A stretch of 64,000 bases of DNA, taken from NCBI GenBank assembly GCA_002749535.1, contig MZZL01000384.1:69410-133409 (forward strand), given 5' to 3'. Below the pieces are notes generated by a model. It saw only the letters and a program-made list of their open reading frames with translations. It ran no database searches and was not told where the DNA came from. Source of the stretch: Apophysomyces variabilis (Eukaryota; Mucoromycota; Mucoromycetes; Mucorales; Mucoraceae). Both the position numbers and the translations under genes were made by a program. Positions 1-11,714 of the stretch are shown piece by piece. Every line of letters starts with the position of its first letter. Position 1 is the stretch's first letter.

Positions 1-858
1 ATCGTCTGATTTTTTTATCTTTTATCCTTTTTTTTTGGCACAAAAGCTCCTTGTTATGATACAATGTCGCGGTATATGCAGGTAGGCAATGAGACATTAC
101 GTTCATCGATAGAAAGCAAAAGCTTCAACTAATGCACATAACAAACAAATAATTAAGAGCTTATCTATTTAGGAAAAAATAATTAGTGAATACATGAACG
201 AAATTGAGAAACAGAGATTACAATTCATTGAGAAAACATAATCTATAACTTTGGCAAATATCTATATGAAGATCCAAACGATAATATATAGAGCAAGGAA
301 AAATAAAAAGTAAAAAAAATCTGCATGTGCTACGAATAAAAGGTTTCTACATATTTGGTATAAAAGTGGTATAACATGTCATTAGCCGCATTTCCAGGAA
401 ACAAGAAGAAAAGGGTACATGAACGACCAGAATTTTCTTTCTTTTTCTTTGGATGTCGGTTTCTGATATGATGAAAGGGGGTAAACTACAAATTAGAAAA
501 AGATGAAAGGAGGTGTGAATGACTAATTTAAATGTATGTGCGTGCGTGCGTGTGTAGTTGTGTTCGTGTTCGTGTGTGCCCGTGTGTGTATAAGTGTACG
601 TATGACAGGGTAACAGGGTAAATAATCCTCTTCGCGTGACCATGGCCGGCATGACGGGAAAATCACCTATTCCTGAAATGGAAATAGAGCGAGAGAAAAG
701 TGTAGGAGGAAGACAGGAGGTTGAATGAAGAGAAAGAGCGTGTCATTGCTCGAGGGTCATGGTTCGGGGTCCGTAAAAAGGAAGGGTGACTTTGTCATTG
801 GATAACAGTAGAGTTATCATTGTACTTAGATCAAGAGCTTCCACAAGGGAAGGGGTCG
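1..858. other. Intergenic DNA, low complexity
   Basis: No convincing gene. The stretch is A/T-rich with purine runs. Positions 537-600 form a degenerate TG/CG-rich simple repeat (alternating GTGCGTGC, GTGTTCGT and GTGTGTGC units). The only open frames here are products of that repeat. It is probably the 3' flank of the coiled-coil gene that ends at 859. Confidence 0.6.
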
Positions 859-3231
859 TCAGTTGGCCTTGGTCATGGGTTGCCATGGAGCGGCAAGAGG
901 ATTAAGCATTTTTTTGGTATTCTTCTTGTGAGAAGCAAGCTTGACCGTGTATTGTGTCAGTTGACCATCGATTTGCGTTGTAAAAATGAGATGGCCGTCT
1001 TCTGTAACAATACCCTCATACGCAGGACTAGGAGGCGTCTGTGGAGCAGCTGTCTGGGAAGAAGGAGACCGGGTACTACTGGCAATAGAACCTCGATAAG
1101 AAGAAGACGAAGTAGATCGCTTCTTCAGACGTCGATGCAATTCATCCAATGTCTTCCGCAACTTGGTCAGCTCTTCATCTTTTTGCTTCATCTGGGCTTC
1201 TAAGGTTTTGGGCTTTTCAAGTTCACGCTGCATGTACTCCATTTGGATCTTATTCACGCTTTCAGATAACTTGATCCGCTTGTTTTCTTCTTCCAAGACC
1301 GCCAACCTGGTCTTGAGATCCTCTTCGTCTTCTTTGGGCAGTTGGCTCTTTTGCATTCCAGCACGCAGTTGCAGGTAGCGCAAAGCCATGTCCTGATATT
1401 TTGTGTACCAGATGGACTTGTCTTTTTCTTCTTTTTCTTCTTCTTCTTCTTCTTCCTCAACAGGGACGGATGGAAGTTGTTCGGCAACAGGAACGGTCGT
1501 GTCGGCAACATCGTCTGCCTTCGCCTCTAGCGCGTCCATCCAACTCATGGACTTTTTTCTGCCGAATTCTTCACCACAGTCCATAATTCCCTCATCGACA
1601 TCCTCTTGCTGCTTGGCAGGTTTGCTTTCGCATCGGCTCTGGAGTCGTTCAAGTTCTAGCTGATGATACTCTAATTCTGTCTCCAGTAACTGATTGCGTG
1701 AACAGAGGCGACCGATCTCGTCTTGATTTCGCACCGCTTCGTTTTCCAAATGAGCAATCTGTTGTTGCAATCGTTGATTTTCTATTGACTGACGTTCTAC
1801 TTCTTTGTCGAGTTTTCGTTTGCATTCGACCAGTTCATCGACATCCTTGATATTCACCATGTCTTTCAGATGAGCATTGGTTTCTTGCAACTCCTGAACA
1901 AGCAAACGTGCTCGTTGTAACTCGGTTCGTAGCTGCTCCATTTCTGCACCCTGGCGCTGAATGGATTCATAGTCTTTTTCCAGTTCGGCGTGTCGAGTCT
2001 TCAGAAGATCCATCTCGACAAGCTGGCGCTGCAGACCAATCAGTTGGAGTCTGCTCACATTGACCTCATTTTCAAGATCGATGCGTTGCTGACGGAGCAT
2101 CTCCAGCTCTTCGTCGCGAGGTACGTCTTTCTTCTGTTCTTGCCAGAACTTTTTGGCATCCTGATGGGCCTCGGTCATGCTGATTAAGACCTGCGAAAAA
2201 TTGGACTGAATACGGTCCAATAATTGGGTCGAAAACTTTTCGAATGGATCTTTCTCTTCTTGGTTCCGCAGTCGGGTTACCTAATTAAAAATTGAATTAG
2301 AACTTCCGATGGCTCCAATGTTACACATTCATGTCAAAAAGGACCTCATTGTCCAAGCGCGCGCGCTCCTTGATTTGTCTCTCCATTTCCCAATTTCGGG
2401 TTACTTACCACTTCAGATCCACTAGCCTTACCAAAGGTGGCAAATCCCGATTTCGCTTTTTCGGACTTTGATCGTGACAGACGACGCTCGCGCAAAAGAT
2501 GAGGAGGAGGACAAAGTGGCGAAACAGGCATGGTCTCGTCTACAACTACGTTCGCAACGGTATTGATCGGTGCCATGCTTTTCACTTTCTCCTTCTTGCT
2601 TGTCATGGTAACCGTATCATCCTGTATCACCTTGCCACCATTGATACGAACATGGATAGACGGCGCTTCGTCTATTTCCGAAAGAGAAATCAAATGAGCA
2701 AACAGTGACTCGAGAGCACACATATATGTATATATAAACGTTTTTTCTTACCTTTGATGAAAGATACTTTACGTTTCATCGTTGACACTGGTCTGCTGCT
2801 ATTGGTCTTATTTAAACAGGATGGTCGCGCTTTCGCTTGCTAAAGATGACACAAATCAGGAAAATTCGCGTTATTCCATTGGGCCAAAAATACAAATGAA
2901 ATAAAATTCATTACTTACTTTGTCAGGTCGAGAACCATTCTGTGATCGGCTCGGGAGATGGACTGTGGGAATGCGATGAATGCCATGAGGTACCGCGACA
3001 ATGGGCGATTCTTCCAGCGATTGCGTTTTCGGCTTTTTCAGAAGTGCCTAGAAATTTCTATTGTTGAGTTCTTTTCTACATGCAAAAGAAAAGTCTTTTT
3101 CTTCTTACCTCTGTCCTGGCCATGCGATCAGCCAAGGCGGCTTTCTTTAATTTTACATCTGGAGATAACAGGCGTACATTCGACTGTTCCGGAAGAAGAA
3201 CAGAACAATAATAGATGGGAGCTTTTGACAT
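859..3231 (-). CDS. Coiled-coil protein of unknown function
   Basis: Five exons on the minus strand: 3231-3109, 3047-2919, 2839-2752, 2671-2409 and 2280-859, giving 674 residues. The start is the ATG at 3231 (MSKAPIYYCS). All introns have GTAAG-type donors and AG acceptors and keep frame. Residues 1-200 are basic and Ser/Pro-rich, without a recognisable fold. Long heptad-rich coiled coils run from about 245 to 420 and 515 to 585, separated by an acidic Glu run near 480. A Ser-rich patch (about 590-612) precedes a short C-terminal segment (GIVTEDGHLIFTTQIDGQLT) that looks like a small beta-rich module. I do not recognise the family. The architecture suggests a cytoskeletal or scaffold protein, but this is inference only. 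The N-terminal exon order is the least certain part. Confidence 0.72.
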
Positions 3232-3721
3232 AGAAGAACGTGGATGGAGCTGTAGCAGGTATGAAGAAAGGTAGAGAGACTAGAGGAAAACAGGGAAAAA
3301 AAAAAGGAAAACAGACTAGAGTGGGGAACAATAACGATGCGTTTCTATTTAACTCGATGAAAGCTGTCATCTTGCTCTTTTATTACTCTGGCCTTGAATT
3401 CAGGCATTGCGCCATGTGGGACGATCTAAAAGGAATCTATCAACGCGGTTGCGGCTAACAAAAATAACGTGTTTCCTGTCTGATGACTTTTCGATAACAA
3501 TGGCCATGTCGTACACAGGCACAATGAATGCCAACTAAACTTTTTAAGCAAAATTCGGCATGGCCTCCTTTCACTTTCTCCCCCATATCTTTTCTCCTTC
3601 CATGCAAAAAGATAGCTTCTTTTCGTATTTTTTTTAAACCATGCCAAGCCCCATTTTTACCGAAAATCCAACATAAACTTGTGTCTACAGAAAGTAACGT
3701 TTGACATCCAAAAAGTAAATT
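3232..3721. other. Intergenic spacer
   Basis: This is 490 bases between two minus-strand genes: the promoter side of the coiled-coil gene and the 3' flank of the kinase gene. It has A-rich and CT-rich runs. I see no gene or RNA. Confidence 0.5.
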
Positions 3722-6700
3722 CTACGTATGACTTTCTTCCACATCACCCATTAAACTACTGCTATCACCGCTACTGGCAGAACTAAACCGATGTTGACTA
3801 GGTACAGGCGACTTATCTTTCTTAGCCGGACGCTTGGTTGCTGCATGATGATTATTAGCTGCAATATAACCGCCTTTGCCACTCAGATTCAGCGTATCCA
3901 ATAATGTATGGTAAAGAAATTTATACGCCCATACATTGCCACGCATTCGTCGAATATCAATGATATATAAACCGGGTAAGTTCTTGATTTTGCATAGCTC
4001 GACACTGAATCGCACTTCTTCGCCAGGATCTACCACGGGGTCACCATAAACCGTCTTCGGGTCGTCACCAGGAGTTGTTGGCGGAGGTGGCATGTCACCT
4101 GTGCGTCGGAGAAGCATTCTGAAAGGCGTGCCATTGATTTTGCTGCGTTTCCAATCTGCTGATCGGTCGGCATTTCGGCTGGAAACAGATGTAGTCGATC
4201 TCGAGGTAGGAATGCCACGTTTTCGACGAGTGCACTTTAATTTATATTCACCGTCTCGTTTGACATCAATGCCCATTGAAATTAATGTTTGCTTCACATC
4301 CAAAAATACTTCGTTTGGTGCTCGCGAAGTCAATGCATCCTGATCCACCGCACCATGATGTGTACGGAGTTTGGCATCGTTGAAATCAATGGCATACGAT
4401 CCCAATGGCTTACCAATGGGCATCGCACGAACGGGTGTCAGTGTGCTCATGGGTCGGTTGCTGCTCAACATATCACCACGTGATGAAAGATTGGGTGTTC
4501 TGTCTTTTGTACCTGAAAAAGAAAATGAAATAAAATAGAATTCAGTTAATTAAATATCAGCACAATCAGATCATCTTGTAAATAAGATTTAACCAACGCT
4601 TACTTAGCGGTGTTTTCTTGAACCAATCCATTAATTTCTTCCCCGCACTACGGTGTTTTTCCTTATCTGACAGTCTATGTGGGCTGGTAATGATATGTTC
4701 GGAAACCGATGGCATGACCTGAACTGGATTTCTAGAAGAAGGGCTTGTTGAAGAAAGCGTGCTCTTAGGTGATGGTTGAGGCTGCTGTGAAACGCTGCTC
4801 GTTCGTTCGCGACCACCTGTCGTCTTGCGTGTAAATGCCATTGTTTTCCGACTAGGGGCCTGTCCTCCAGTACGTTTGCTTTCTTCAGAACATACGTAAT
4901 CTGACATGGATGGAACAAGTAAACTAAATGCTTTCCTGCGTGTGCCACGGATGGGTTGAGATGGTGCTGGGTGCACTTCACTGGGCGGTCGTCCAGTTCG
5001 ATGTTGATGACGATGATGAGGACTGTTGTTGTGATGATGATTATGATGGTTATGGGTATTGGATGTGGATGCGGATGCTTTCATGTAAGGTGTACTCATA
5101 CTAACACCATGGGGGACTTCTTCTTGGCGCCGAGTAATACTGACATGTCGCTGCATACTTGAGAGAAATTTTGCCTGCAGAATAGACCCGCCATGGGAAT
5201 GATCGGCGTTCATTGACGTTGGTCTGCCAGAGCGTTGGTTAGGTTTGGTGTTACGTGGTGCTGCAGATGCATTGTGATGGCCAGACAGAAATTGTAAGAT
5301 TTTGTCGGTGTGATAACCTTTTTTGTTAGTCTTGCTCGGAGTAGGTGTGGGTTGTGGGAGTTCGGGCACAACAGATGTCGTTTCATCCACAAGTTCTTCT
5401 TTCTCAGCCATCTCCGCATCCTCTTCTTCGACTTTCTCCATCGTCTCCGATCTGTGCATGGATGCAGGGAGCTCAAGGGATGAGATTTCTGGTATAGCTG
5501 GATTTGCTGCTGTCATGGTTCCCTTCAGCTGGGTTGAACCAGGGGCTCTATCATCTATTTCAACAGCTGCAACTTCCCCATTTGCAGTCTTGTCAGCATT
5601 AGGTTCAACAGAGTCCACTTCCATGGGTTGTTGTTCTTGTTGTTGTTCTTCACTCTCTTGTTTATAGCGAGATTCAGGAACGGAAATTGGTACGACAGCT
5701 TCGTCAGTCACCTCGGTTGCGATTGATAGTTCCGCGTTGAGTTTTGGTCTCGTGGCGTCCACATCGGGATTCGGCTGGGGAGGATCCGAGATTGCCATGT
5801 GAATGGGTAGGTCAGATGCTTTGACTTCCGTTTCCAGCTCCAGTAGCGATTTCTGAAATAGAGCTCGATGATCTTTGAGCCATGGGTGTGACATGATCGT
5901 TTTCATTGTGCATCGTTTGGCTGGATCAGGGACAAGCATTTTGCTTAAGAGATCGCGAGCTTCTTCGCTCACGTAGTCGGGAAAAGCAAGGGGGGTATTC
6001 AAAATGTACTTGTACAACAGGTTGATATTGTCACCTTCCGGATTGGCTGGGTCGTCGTCGAAAGGCAGATATCCGCATAACATTGCGTACAATATCACAC
6101 CGCAAGACCAAATATCAACGGCTGAGCCAACATAAAGACCTTCGCTGATAACGAGTTCTGGTGCAGCATAACAAGGAGAACCGCATGAGGTCGACATAAG
6201 GTCGTCGCGAGCGGAGGCGAATAAGTTGGCAAACCCAAAATCGGTGATCACTATGCTACGGTTTTTGTCCAACAGCAGATTTTCCTGTCACACAAAGTTG
6301 TTAGAATCATTGAACATCCTCGGCAGGACGGGATTCCATATCACACTAGGTATTCTCTACTTGCCAACTTGAGGTCTCTGTGGACAATGTGTTTCTGATG
6401 CATGTAGTGTACACCACTTATCAATTCTGCAAACAAACGGCTAGCATCCTTCTCTTTAAGATAGCGATGAGCAAGGATATACTCAAACAATTCACCGCCT
6501 TTTATTTGTCAATAAGAAAAAGGGGGAGTCAGTAAGAGTGATATAAAAGAATTCAGTTTTTTGTTACCTGATGCACATTGCAAGATGATACCAATATATT
6601 TCTCAGTTTCAATCACGTCATATAATTTCACAATATAAGGATGGCGAACGGTCTAGCGAGGGAGAATCTAAATAAGTTTTTGGGTGATTTTATTTCTTGT

Positions 6701-7393
6701 TGTACCCTTAAGACGGCAATCTCACGTTCAACTTTTGTCATTCGAGATGTAGAATCAATATGATCTTTTCGCATAAGCTTGATGGCAACCTGTGACATTT
6801 TGGAATACTATAAATATCTTGACTTGCATAGTTATATCACTCCTCCCCCAGAAAGTTAGCCATCTTTTTGTTTCTGGCTTCCGTCTCTTTCGTTTCCCTC
6901 AACTTCCCTTCCCCCCCCCCAAAAAAAAAATTAGCCAAGTATATCCTCTTACCTCATGCCCTGTCTCAATATGGATCCCTAGCTTGACTTTGCCGAATTC
7001 ACCTTCACCCAAGGTTTGTAACAAAAGGTACGGACCAAACACGGTCGGCTTCCGTCCAGGCGGAGGATGATAGTGATACAACTGATAGTAATACTGCCAC
7101 CACGGTAGATCTTTCTTTTTCTGGTCTTGTTGGATCGATTGTAGTCCGTTTGGCATCGTGGTGACGGAAAACGCCCGTTGCTGCTGGTGTCGACTGACAG
7201 ACGGAGTCTCAATACCGGTTGTCGTGGTAGCGGAGACCGGAGCGGCGGGGTTGGGCGTCTGAATGACAGAGGTCATGATGGGTTGTTTCCCAGACAGGAG
7301 ATGAGATGGTGTAAAGTGATGAGAAGCAGAGGAAGAAAACGTCTGCACGAGCGTTGTGGTCATGCTGAAAAGTGGTCTAGGAAAACGTGACAA
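3722..7393 (-). CDS. KIN4: Serine/threonine protein kinase, Kin4/MARK-like, with KA1 domain
   Basis: Six exons (7393-6953, 6789-6706, 6652-6568, 6498-6365, 6284-4604, 4512-3722) encode about 1071 residues. A second ATG at 7363 could be the true start. The catalytic domain spans about 120-385, with glycine loop [15 protein letters not shown] lysine (about 151), HRDLK, DFG (about 263) and activation loop [13 protein letters not shown]. The segment [20 protein letters not shown] is typical of fungal Kin4/Frk1-group kinases. A long disordered linker (about 390-860), rich in Ser, Pro, His and Gln, leads to a C-terminal KA1-type region (about 870-1020), interrupted by a low-complexity insert. Yeast Kin4 acts in the spindle-position checkpoint; KA1 domains bind acidic membrane lipids. 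The intron after HRDLKL uses a GC donor (GCAAGT at 6364). The kinase fold is certain; the subfamily is likely. Confidence 0.88.
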
Positions 7394-7967
7394 CTAAAAA
7401 AAAGTAAGGGGCAAGGTTTGTGCTGAAACGGCGACGGAGAGAGGAAAAGAAAAAAGAGTTAGAAGAGAAAAAGGTATTGAAAAGGGGGGAAAGTTAAAAT
7501 GAAGGTTACTAAGCACAAGTTTTGTTTATTTTTTTTATTTATTGAAGGGGTTAAAAAGGAAAAGGGAAGAGATGAACAGCTCATTGCAAAAGAAAAGAGG
7601 TATTGTATCTCTTTTTTATTTTTCAACTACAGCAAGTGTAACCCTATCTGCACATCAACTACTTTAGCATGATAGTTTGAATGACTTTTATTTTTTATTG
7701 CCCTGTTTTTATATCTTTAGTTGCTACATAATGGAATTTTTTGATTGCTTAAACAAGAAAAAAAAAGAAATTGAAAAATAAAATAGAAGAAATTGATTGA
7801 CTATAGAGAGGAAAAGAAGAAAACAAAAAATAAAAAGAAAAAAGATAGATAGATAGAGAGAGGGAAGAGAAAAGAACAAAAGATGTACATGTGGAAAATG
7901 AAGTTATGCATGAGGTTGGATTTATGTTATATGCCATGGAAATTGGATATTTCTTCTTTCTTTTCTT
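7394..7967. other. Intergenic spacer with purine-rich low complexity
   Basis: Probably the promoter and 5' leader of the kinase gene plus the 3' flank of the phosphatase gene. It is dominated by GA/AAAG repeats (for example 7745-7880), which read as pyrimidine tracts on the transcribed minus strand. No gene seen. Confidence 0.5.
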
Positions 7968-8977
7968 TTACACCCACACCACAGATTGATCTTTCCATGA
8001 GGGATCGTCGGTGTATTTCTTCATACAGTCATCATCTTCGTCCTCAGTCAGCTCGTCAATCTCGATGGTCTCGTATCCATAAGGATTGCTATGATCCACA
8101 TAGGTAGATCCATCATCAAAATCTTCTTCACTTTCACTTTCCATGAAATCGTGTGGATAGTAGCATGTTCGCAAAGGACTACTCGGTTTTGGAAAGGATG
8201 CGATGATATCTTTCCAACTGCGGACCCGCTTCACGTTGGCGGGCAAGGCACCGTTGAATGAGGAGGAAGAGGAGGAAGAATAGAGTTGTTTGGAGGTTGA
8301 CGTCAGAGTTGGTCGCGTGGTGCCAGAATTCGTCGTAGTGTGATTCCACCGGTATTGTCCCTTGCGGTCATACAAAAGTACCTGAATGCCTAATGAGGCA
8401 CAATCCAAAGCATGTTCCAATGTATCGTCAATTAGAACGTCAACATTGATTTCCTGACAAATCAACGACTTGGGCTTCGATATATACTCAAGCTGCTCGG
8501 CATCCGAAAGATTCAGATTACAAAAATAGATACTCTCAAAGAGACCTGAGTCACAATGATGAGCAACAGCCACAGAAAAGACAAACACGAGATAATAATC
8601 TCTTCTATGACTACTCTACCTGGATAATGACGATCGACGAATTTCTTAGTCGCTTCAGCGATGAATTGCTGTCGCGAAGTGATTATGACCAAGTTAAATC
8701 GGCGTTTCTTCAGCATTTTCAATGCTTCGAGAGCAAAGTCGTGAATGGGCGTAATTTGATCGAAATAATCGGAATCGTAGAATTGACGAACTTTTGCACA
8801 AGCTTCTTCCCGTGTTCCACCCCATACTTGACTAAAATCATAAGTATGAAAATTGGCCACAGTATAATTGGTATGATAGGTATCGTTATGCCAAGCTACA
8901 AGAGCATCTAGCGTATGTGCCAATGTCTGGTCTAAGTCAACAGCTACTGTCTTGCGTGGTTGTTCTCTTGCAATCAT
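7968..8977 (-). CDS. HAD-superfamily phosphatase, 5'(3')-deoxyribonucleotidase-like
   Basis: Two exons (8977-8620 and 8545-7968), 311 residues. I chose the ATG at 8977 (MIAREQPRK) because upstream in-frame sequence is low-complexity and hydrophobic. HAD motif I is VAVDLDQTLA (Asp14, Asp16). A cap-like segment follows, with motif II in LVIITSRQ (about residue 100). The motif III/IV region is VDVLIDDTLEHALDC in exon 2. This order fits the NT5C-type nucleotidase group, which dephosphorylates (deoxy)nucleoside monophosphates; the substrate is inferred from family only. The C-terminal third is Ser-rich then strongly acidic (DELTEDEDDD) and probably disordered. No signal peptide is seen, so it is likely cytosolic or nuclear. 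Confidence 0.8.
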
Positions 8978-9656
8978 TAATGACAAGGAAGTAAAAAAGA
9001 GGGAGAATAAGTTTTTGAAAGAAGAAAAAGGAGGTGGCGAACGGGATAGCCGAGAGAGACGAAAATAAGAAAAAAAGAGAGTAAAGAGGAAGGTAACAAA
9101 AACGAAGGTGTGGCCCAAAAAAGGATGTTTAAAATGTGATGGAAAAAAAAATTCACAGGTCTAAAGGATTTTTTAAATGGGTCAACGCCCCTGAGTGGTA
9201 CTCTCTCTCTTTTTGACTGTCGGGCCTTGTTTCATTTTTCTGACAAAGACGTCGTCTGGGTTTTAAGATGAAGTAGCCGACCACGAGCAACTTTAATTCA
9301 GAGGCGCGCGATCCGTTCAAATGAAACGCATGCGTGTTACCATACATTGTGTCTGTGCCCCCCAACCCAAAAAAAATTTAATCATGTTCACTGATTGCTG
9401 ATCAATTTCTCTTTATTTATCAAACATATTGAAGTTGATGGATTAGGAACATCAAGTCAACTTTATTTTTGATCGGCCTTACCGGTTTCTACTACAAACC
9501 GTCATTTGAAAACGACACCGGTTATCGCAACATGTGTCCGTCTAAGTATACAAATCATCATCAGATTATCACACACACTTCCTTTTAAAGCCATTGATCC
9601 GAAAATCCCACAGTAACATATATGCAAAAAGGTAAATGTTTTTCAACTCATCTCCT
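8978..9656. other. Intergenic spacer
   Basis: Promoter side of the phosphatase gene (with pyrimidine-rich sequence on the minus strand) and the 3' flank of the zinc-finger gene. No gene or RNA recognised. Confidence 0.5.
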
Positions 9657-11016
9657 TTATTCGTTGGCCTTGACCCGATACTTCTCCAATTGGGCACGCA
9701 TTTCTTCCTATAAAACAATGACAAAGTTAAAAAAAACAAAACAAATCGTCGGACTCTTCTATCTTACCGGTGACCAATCATGATTGTTGTAGATTAATAC
9801 TGTTTTTGACGCCTTCTTCTTGGTACCATCTGGTACTGCAGGAGATGCTGCGGCGCCTGCAGACGTGTGGCTCGCTTGTGCCGATCCGTAATTAAATCCA
9901 CCAGCAGTAGAGCCTACAGAAGATGTCGCTGCTTCAGCAGTACCATAATAATTGGATGTAGCAGTCTGCGAAGCGTATGCTTGTGCAGGAACTGCAACCG
10001 TGGCAGCACTAGTAGCTGTGGTAACGGGTGTCGTCGCCGTCGCATCATGTGTAGAAGTCGGGGTCGCGGCAGAAGGTGTTGCCGGACTTGCCGTAGCCGC
10101 CGCTGCGGTTGCTGTTCCGTGTGAAGGCGTTGTTTCGCCCGTCCATGCGCCGGGAAACGAAGGTGCGCTTAAATAGAAATGTGCCTCAGCATCTCCTCAA
10201 CGATTGATACAAATTCTCCAACTTACCCTACTGGCGGACGGAAATTGAATGGCTGTGCAGGATACGCCGGACGGGGCTGGTAGTATTGACTATATTGTGC
10301 GGGATAAGGGGCAGGAGCGCCACCCGAAGGAGTAGGAGGGGTGTGTGCGGGCGCTGCCGGGGACCCGAAAGTTTGTGATGAGTAGTAGGGCGTCGGAGAA
10401 AATGCTTGCTGTTGTTGTTGCATGACCGCTACAGTGTTGCCTGCCTTATGAAGTGCAATCTGTTGCTGTATCTGTTCAGGCGTCAGTTCGCCATATTGTC
10501 CTGGTCCCACCGTTCGTGGTCGTTTAGGTGGATTGTTTCCCGACATTCGCAGCTCATACGCAATCATATCTTCTGGAGGAATGCCTTCCATACCGAAAAT
10601 CTCAATGTCCAACGTTTCCCTGCCTGGTAATGCATTCGGTACCCTATCAAACGGAAATTTAGTTTCTCTTGCCTGCCTGTACCTTCCGAATTTCTAAGAC
10701 TAAAAACCTACTTGTTGATTTCCACCTTATGGACTTGCATGGCATGGACTGCCATACCACCAGCAGTAGCTAATAATATACCAGGGTTATGTCCATAATC
10801 TAGACACGCGTCTCCACTTACTCAGTTTTTTATTACAAACTTCACACTTGAAGTGTTTGGCCTATTTTTGACCCTCGGTCAGTCCATTCACTATTACTCG
10901 ACGATCGCAACAGTCCTTACCCTCTGATGGGTTACAAGTACTTTATCATCTTCAAAGTCCTTCTCACAGTACCAGCACCATGGTCGCATCGCTTTTGATT
11001 TCTTTTTCTTACCCAT
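9657..11016 (-). CDS. ZNF207: C2H2 zinc-finger protein, ZNF207/BuGZ family
   Basis: Six exons (11016-10921, 10861-10822, 10769-10712, 10643-10227, 10167-9768, 9707-9657), 353 residues. The N-terminus MGKKKKSKAMRPWCWYCEKD starts a paired zinc finger: C14/C17/H30/H35 and C38/C41/H54/H59. This is followed by the conserved block LDIEIFGMEGIPPEDMIAYE typical of ZNF207/BuGZ/SUF4 proteins. The rest is Pro/Tyr/Gln-rich, then Ala/Thr-rich low complexity, ending in a short helix (EEMRAQLEKYRVKANE). Family members bind microtubules and Bub3 in animals and associate with spliceosomal proteins; I did not find an obvious GLEBS (Bub3-binding) motif here. It lies head to head with WBP11, another splicing factor. 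Confidence 0.88.
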
Positions 11017-11714
11017 TCTGCCAAAATGTAATATAGGTTGTGGTGACCAAAACGAACAGTTGAAAAAAAACGCTAAATTTCGGCTAGACGTCATCAAAAC
11101 AGCGGAGAATAAATTCTCCCTGCTGCACCTCTCTCATACTTCGATTACGCCAGTTAGCACTGATGCTGTGAGTAAATTGGCCACTGCTACATAGTGTGTT
11201 AATAATCTCAACTAGGTGCAACGCGCTAAGTTTTTGCTGACAAGCTTTTTTTTTTTTTGCCTTTTGTGCACACTCACCTCGATTGAAAGAAACCATACCC
11301 ATTGTTAAAGATACACTAAATCGACGTAAAATACAGAAGGTGCCAATAGTAATTTCATATCAACAAACAAGAATCTATTGAGTAATCTGTTACCACGATG
11401 ATTAGCAAAACTGCGTAGGCTTAAATCCAGCTTGCATACCAATTTTATAACGCCAGTGCTATGGATAGAATCAACATACGGTGTCAATGATTTTCACATG
11501 TAATACATCTTTGTTGATCAAGCCAACCATGGCCTATCGACATCATAATCTTACAAGCAGCTAGATACCCACCTCAAAAGCGATCCGCTTGCCCTGCCTT
11601 TTATGGCAAATTTTACACTTTTGAGACTCCGTCCTCTCATAAAACACAACCGCTGGTTTAAGCCTGTCATTTGTGAGGCCCACGCAGTTGAGCGAATCAG
11701 CAAGTAAAAGACAC
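11017..11714. promoter_or_regulatory. Divergent promoter region between ZNF207-like and WBP11 genes
   Basis: A 698-base spacer between two oppositely oriented start codons, so it must carry both promoters. It contains a T-tract (about 11246-11260). I could not pick out reliable TATA or factor-binding elements. Open frames in it are short and not gene-like. Confidence 0.5.

Noticed and set aside
2340..2400. Coiled-coil-like peptide (EMERQIKERARLDNEV) inside intron 4 of the first gene
   Set aside because: It looks like coding sequence, but no acceptor can join it in frame, and skipping it keeps a clean frame. An unrecognised alternative exon or a one-base error remains possible.
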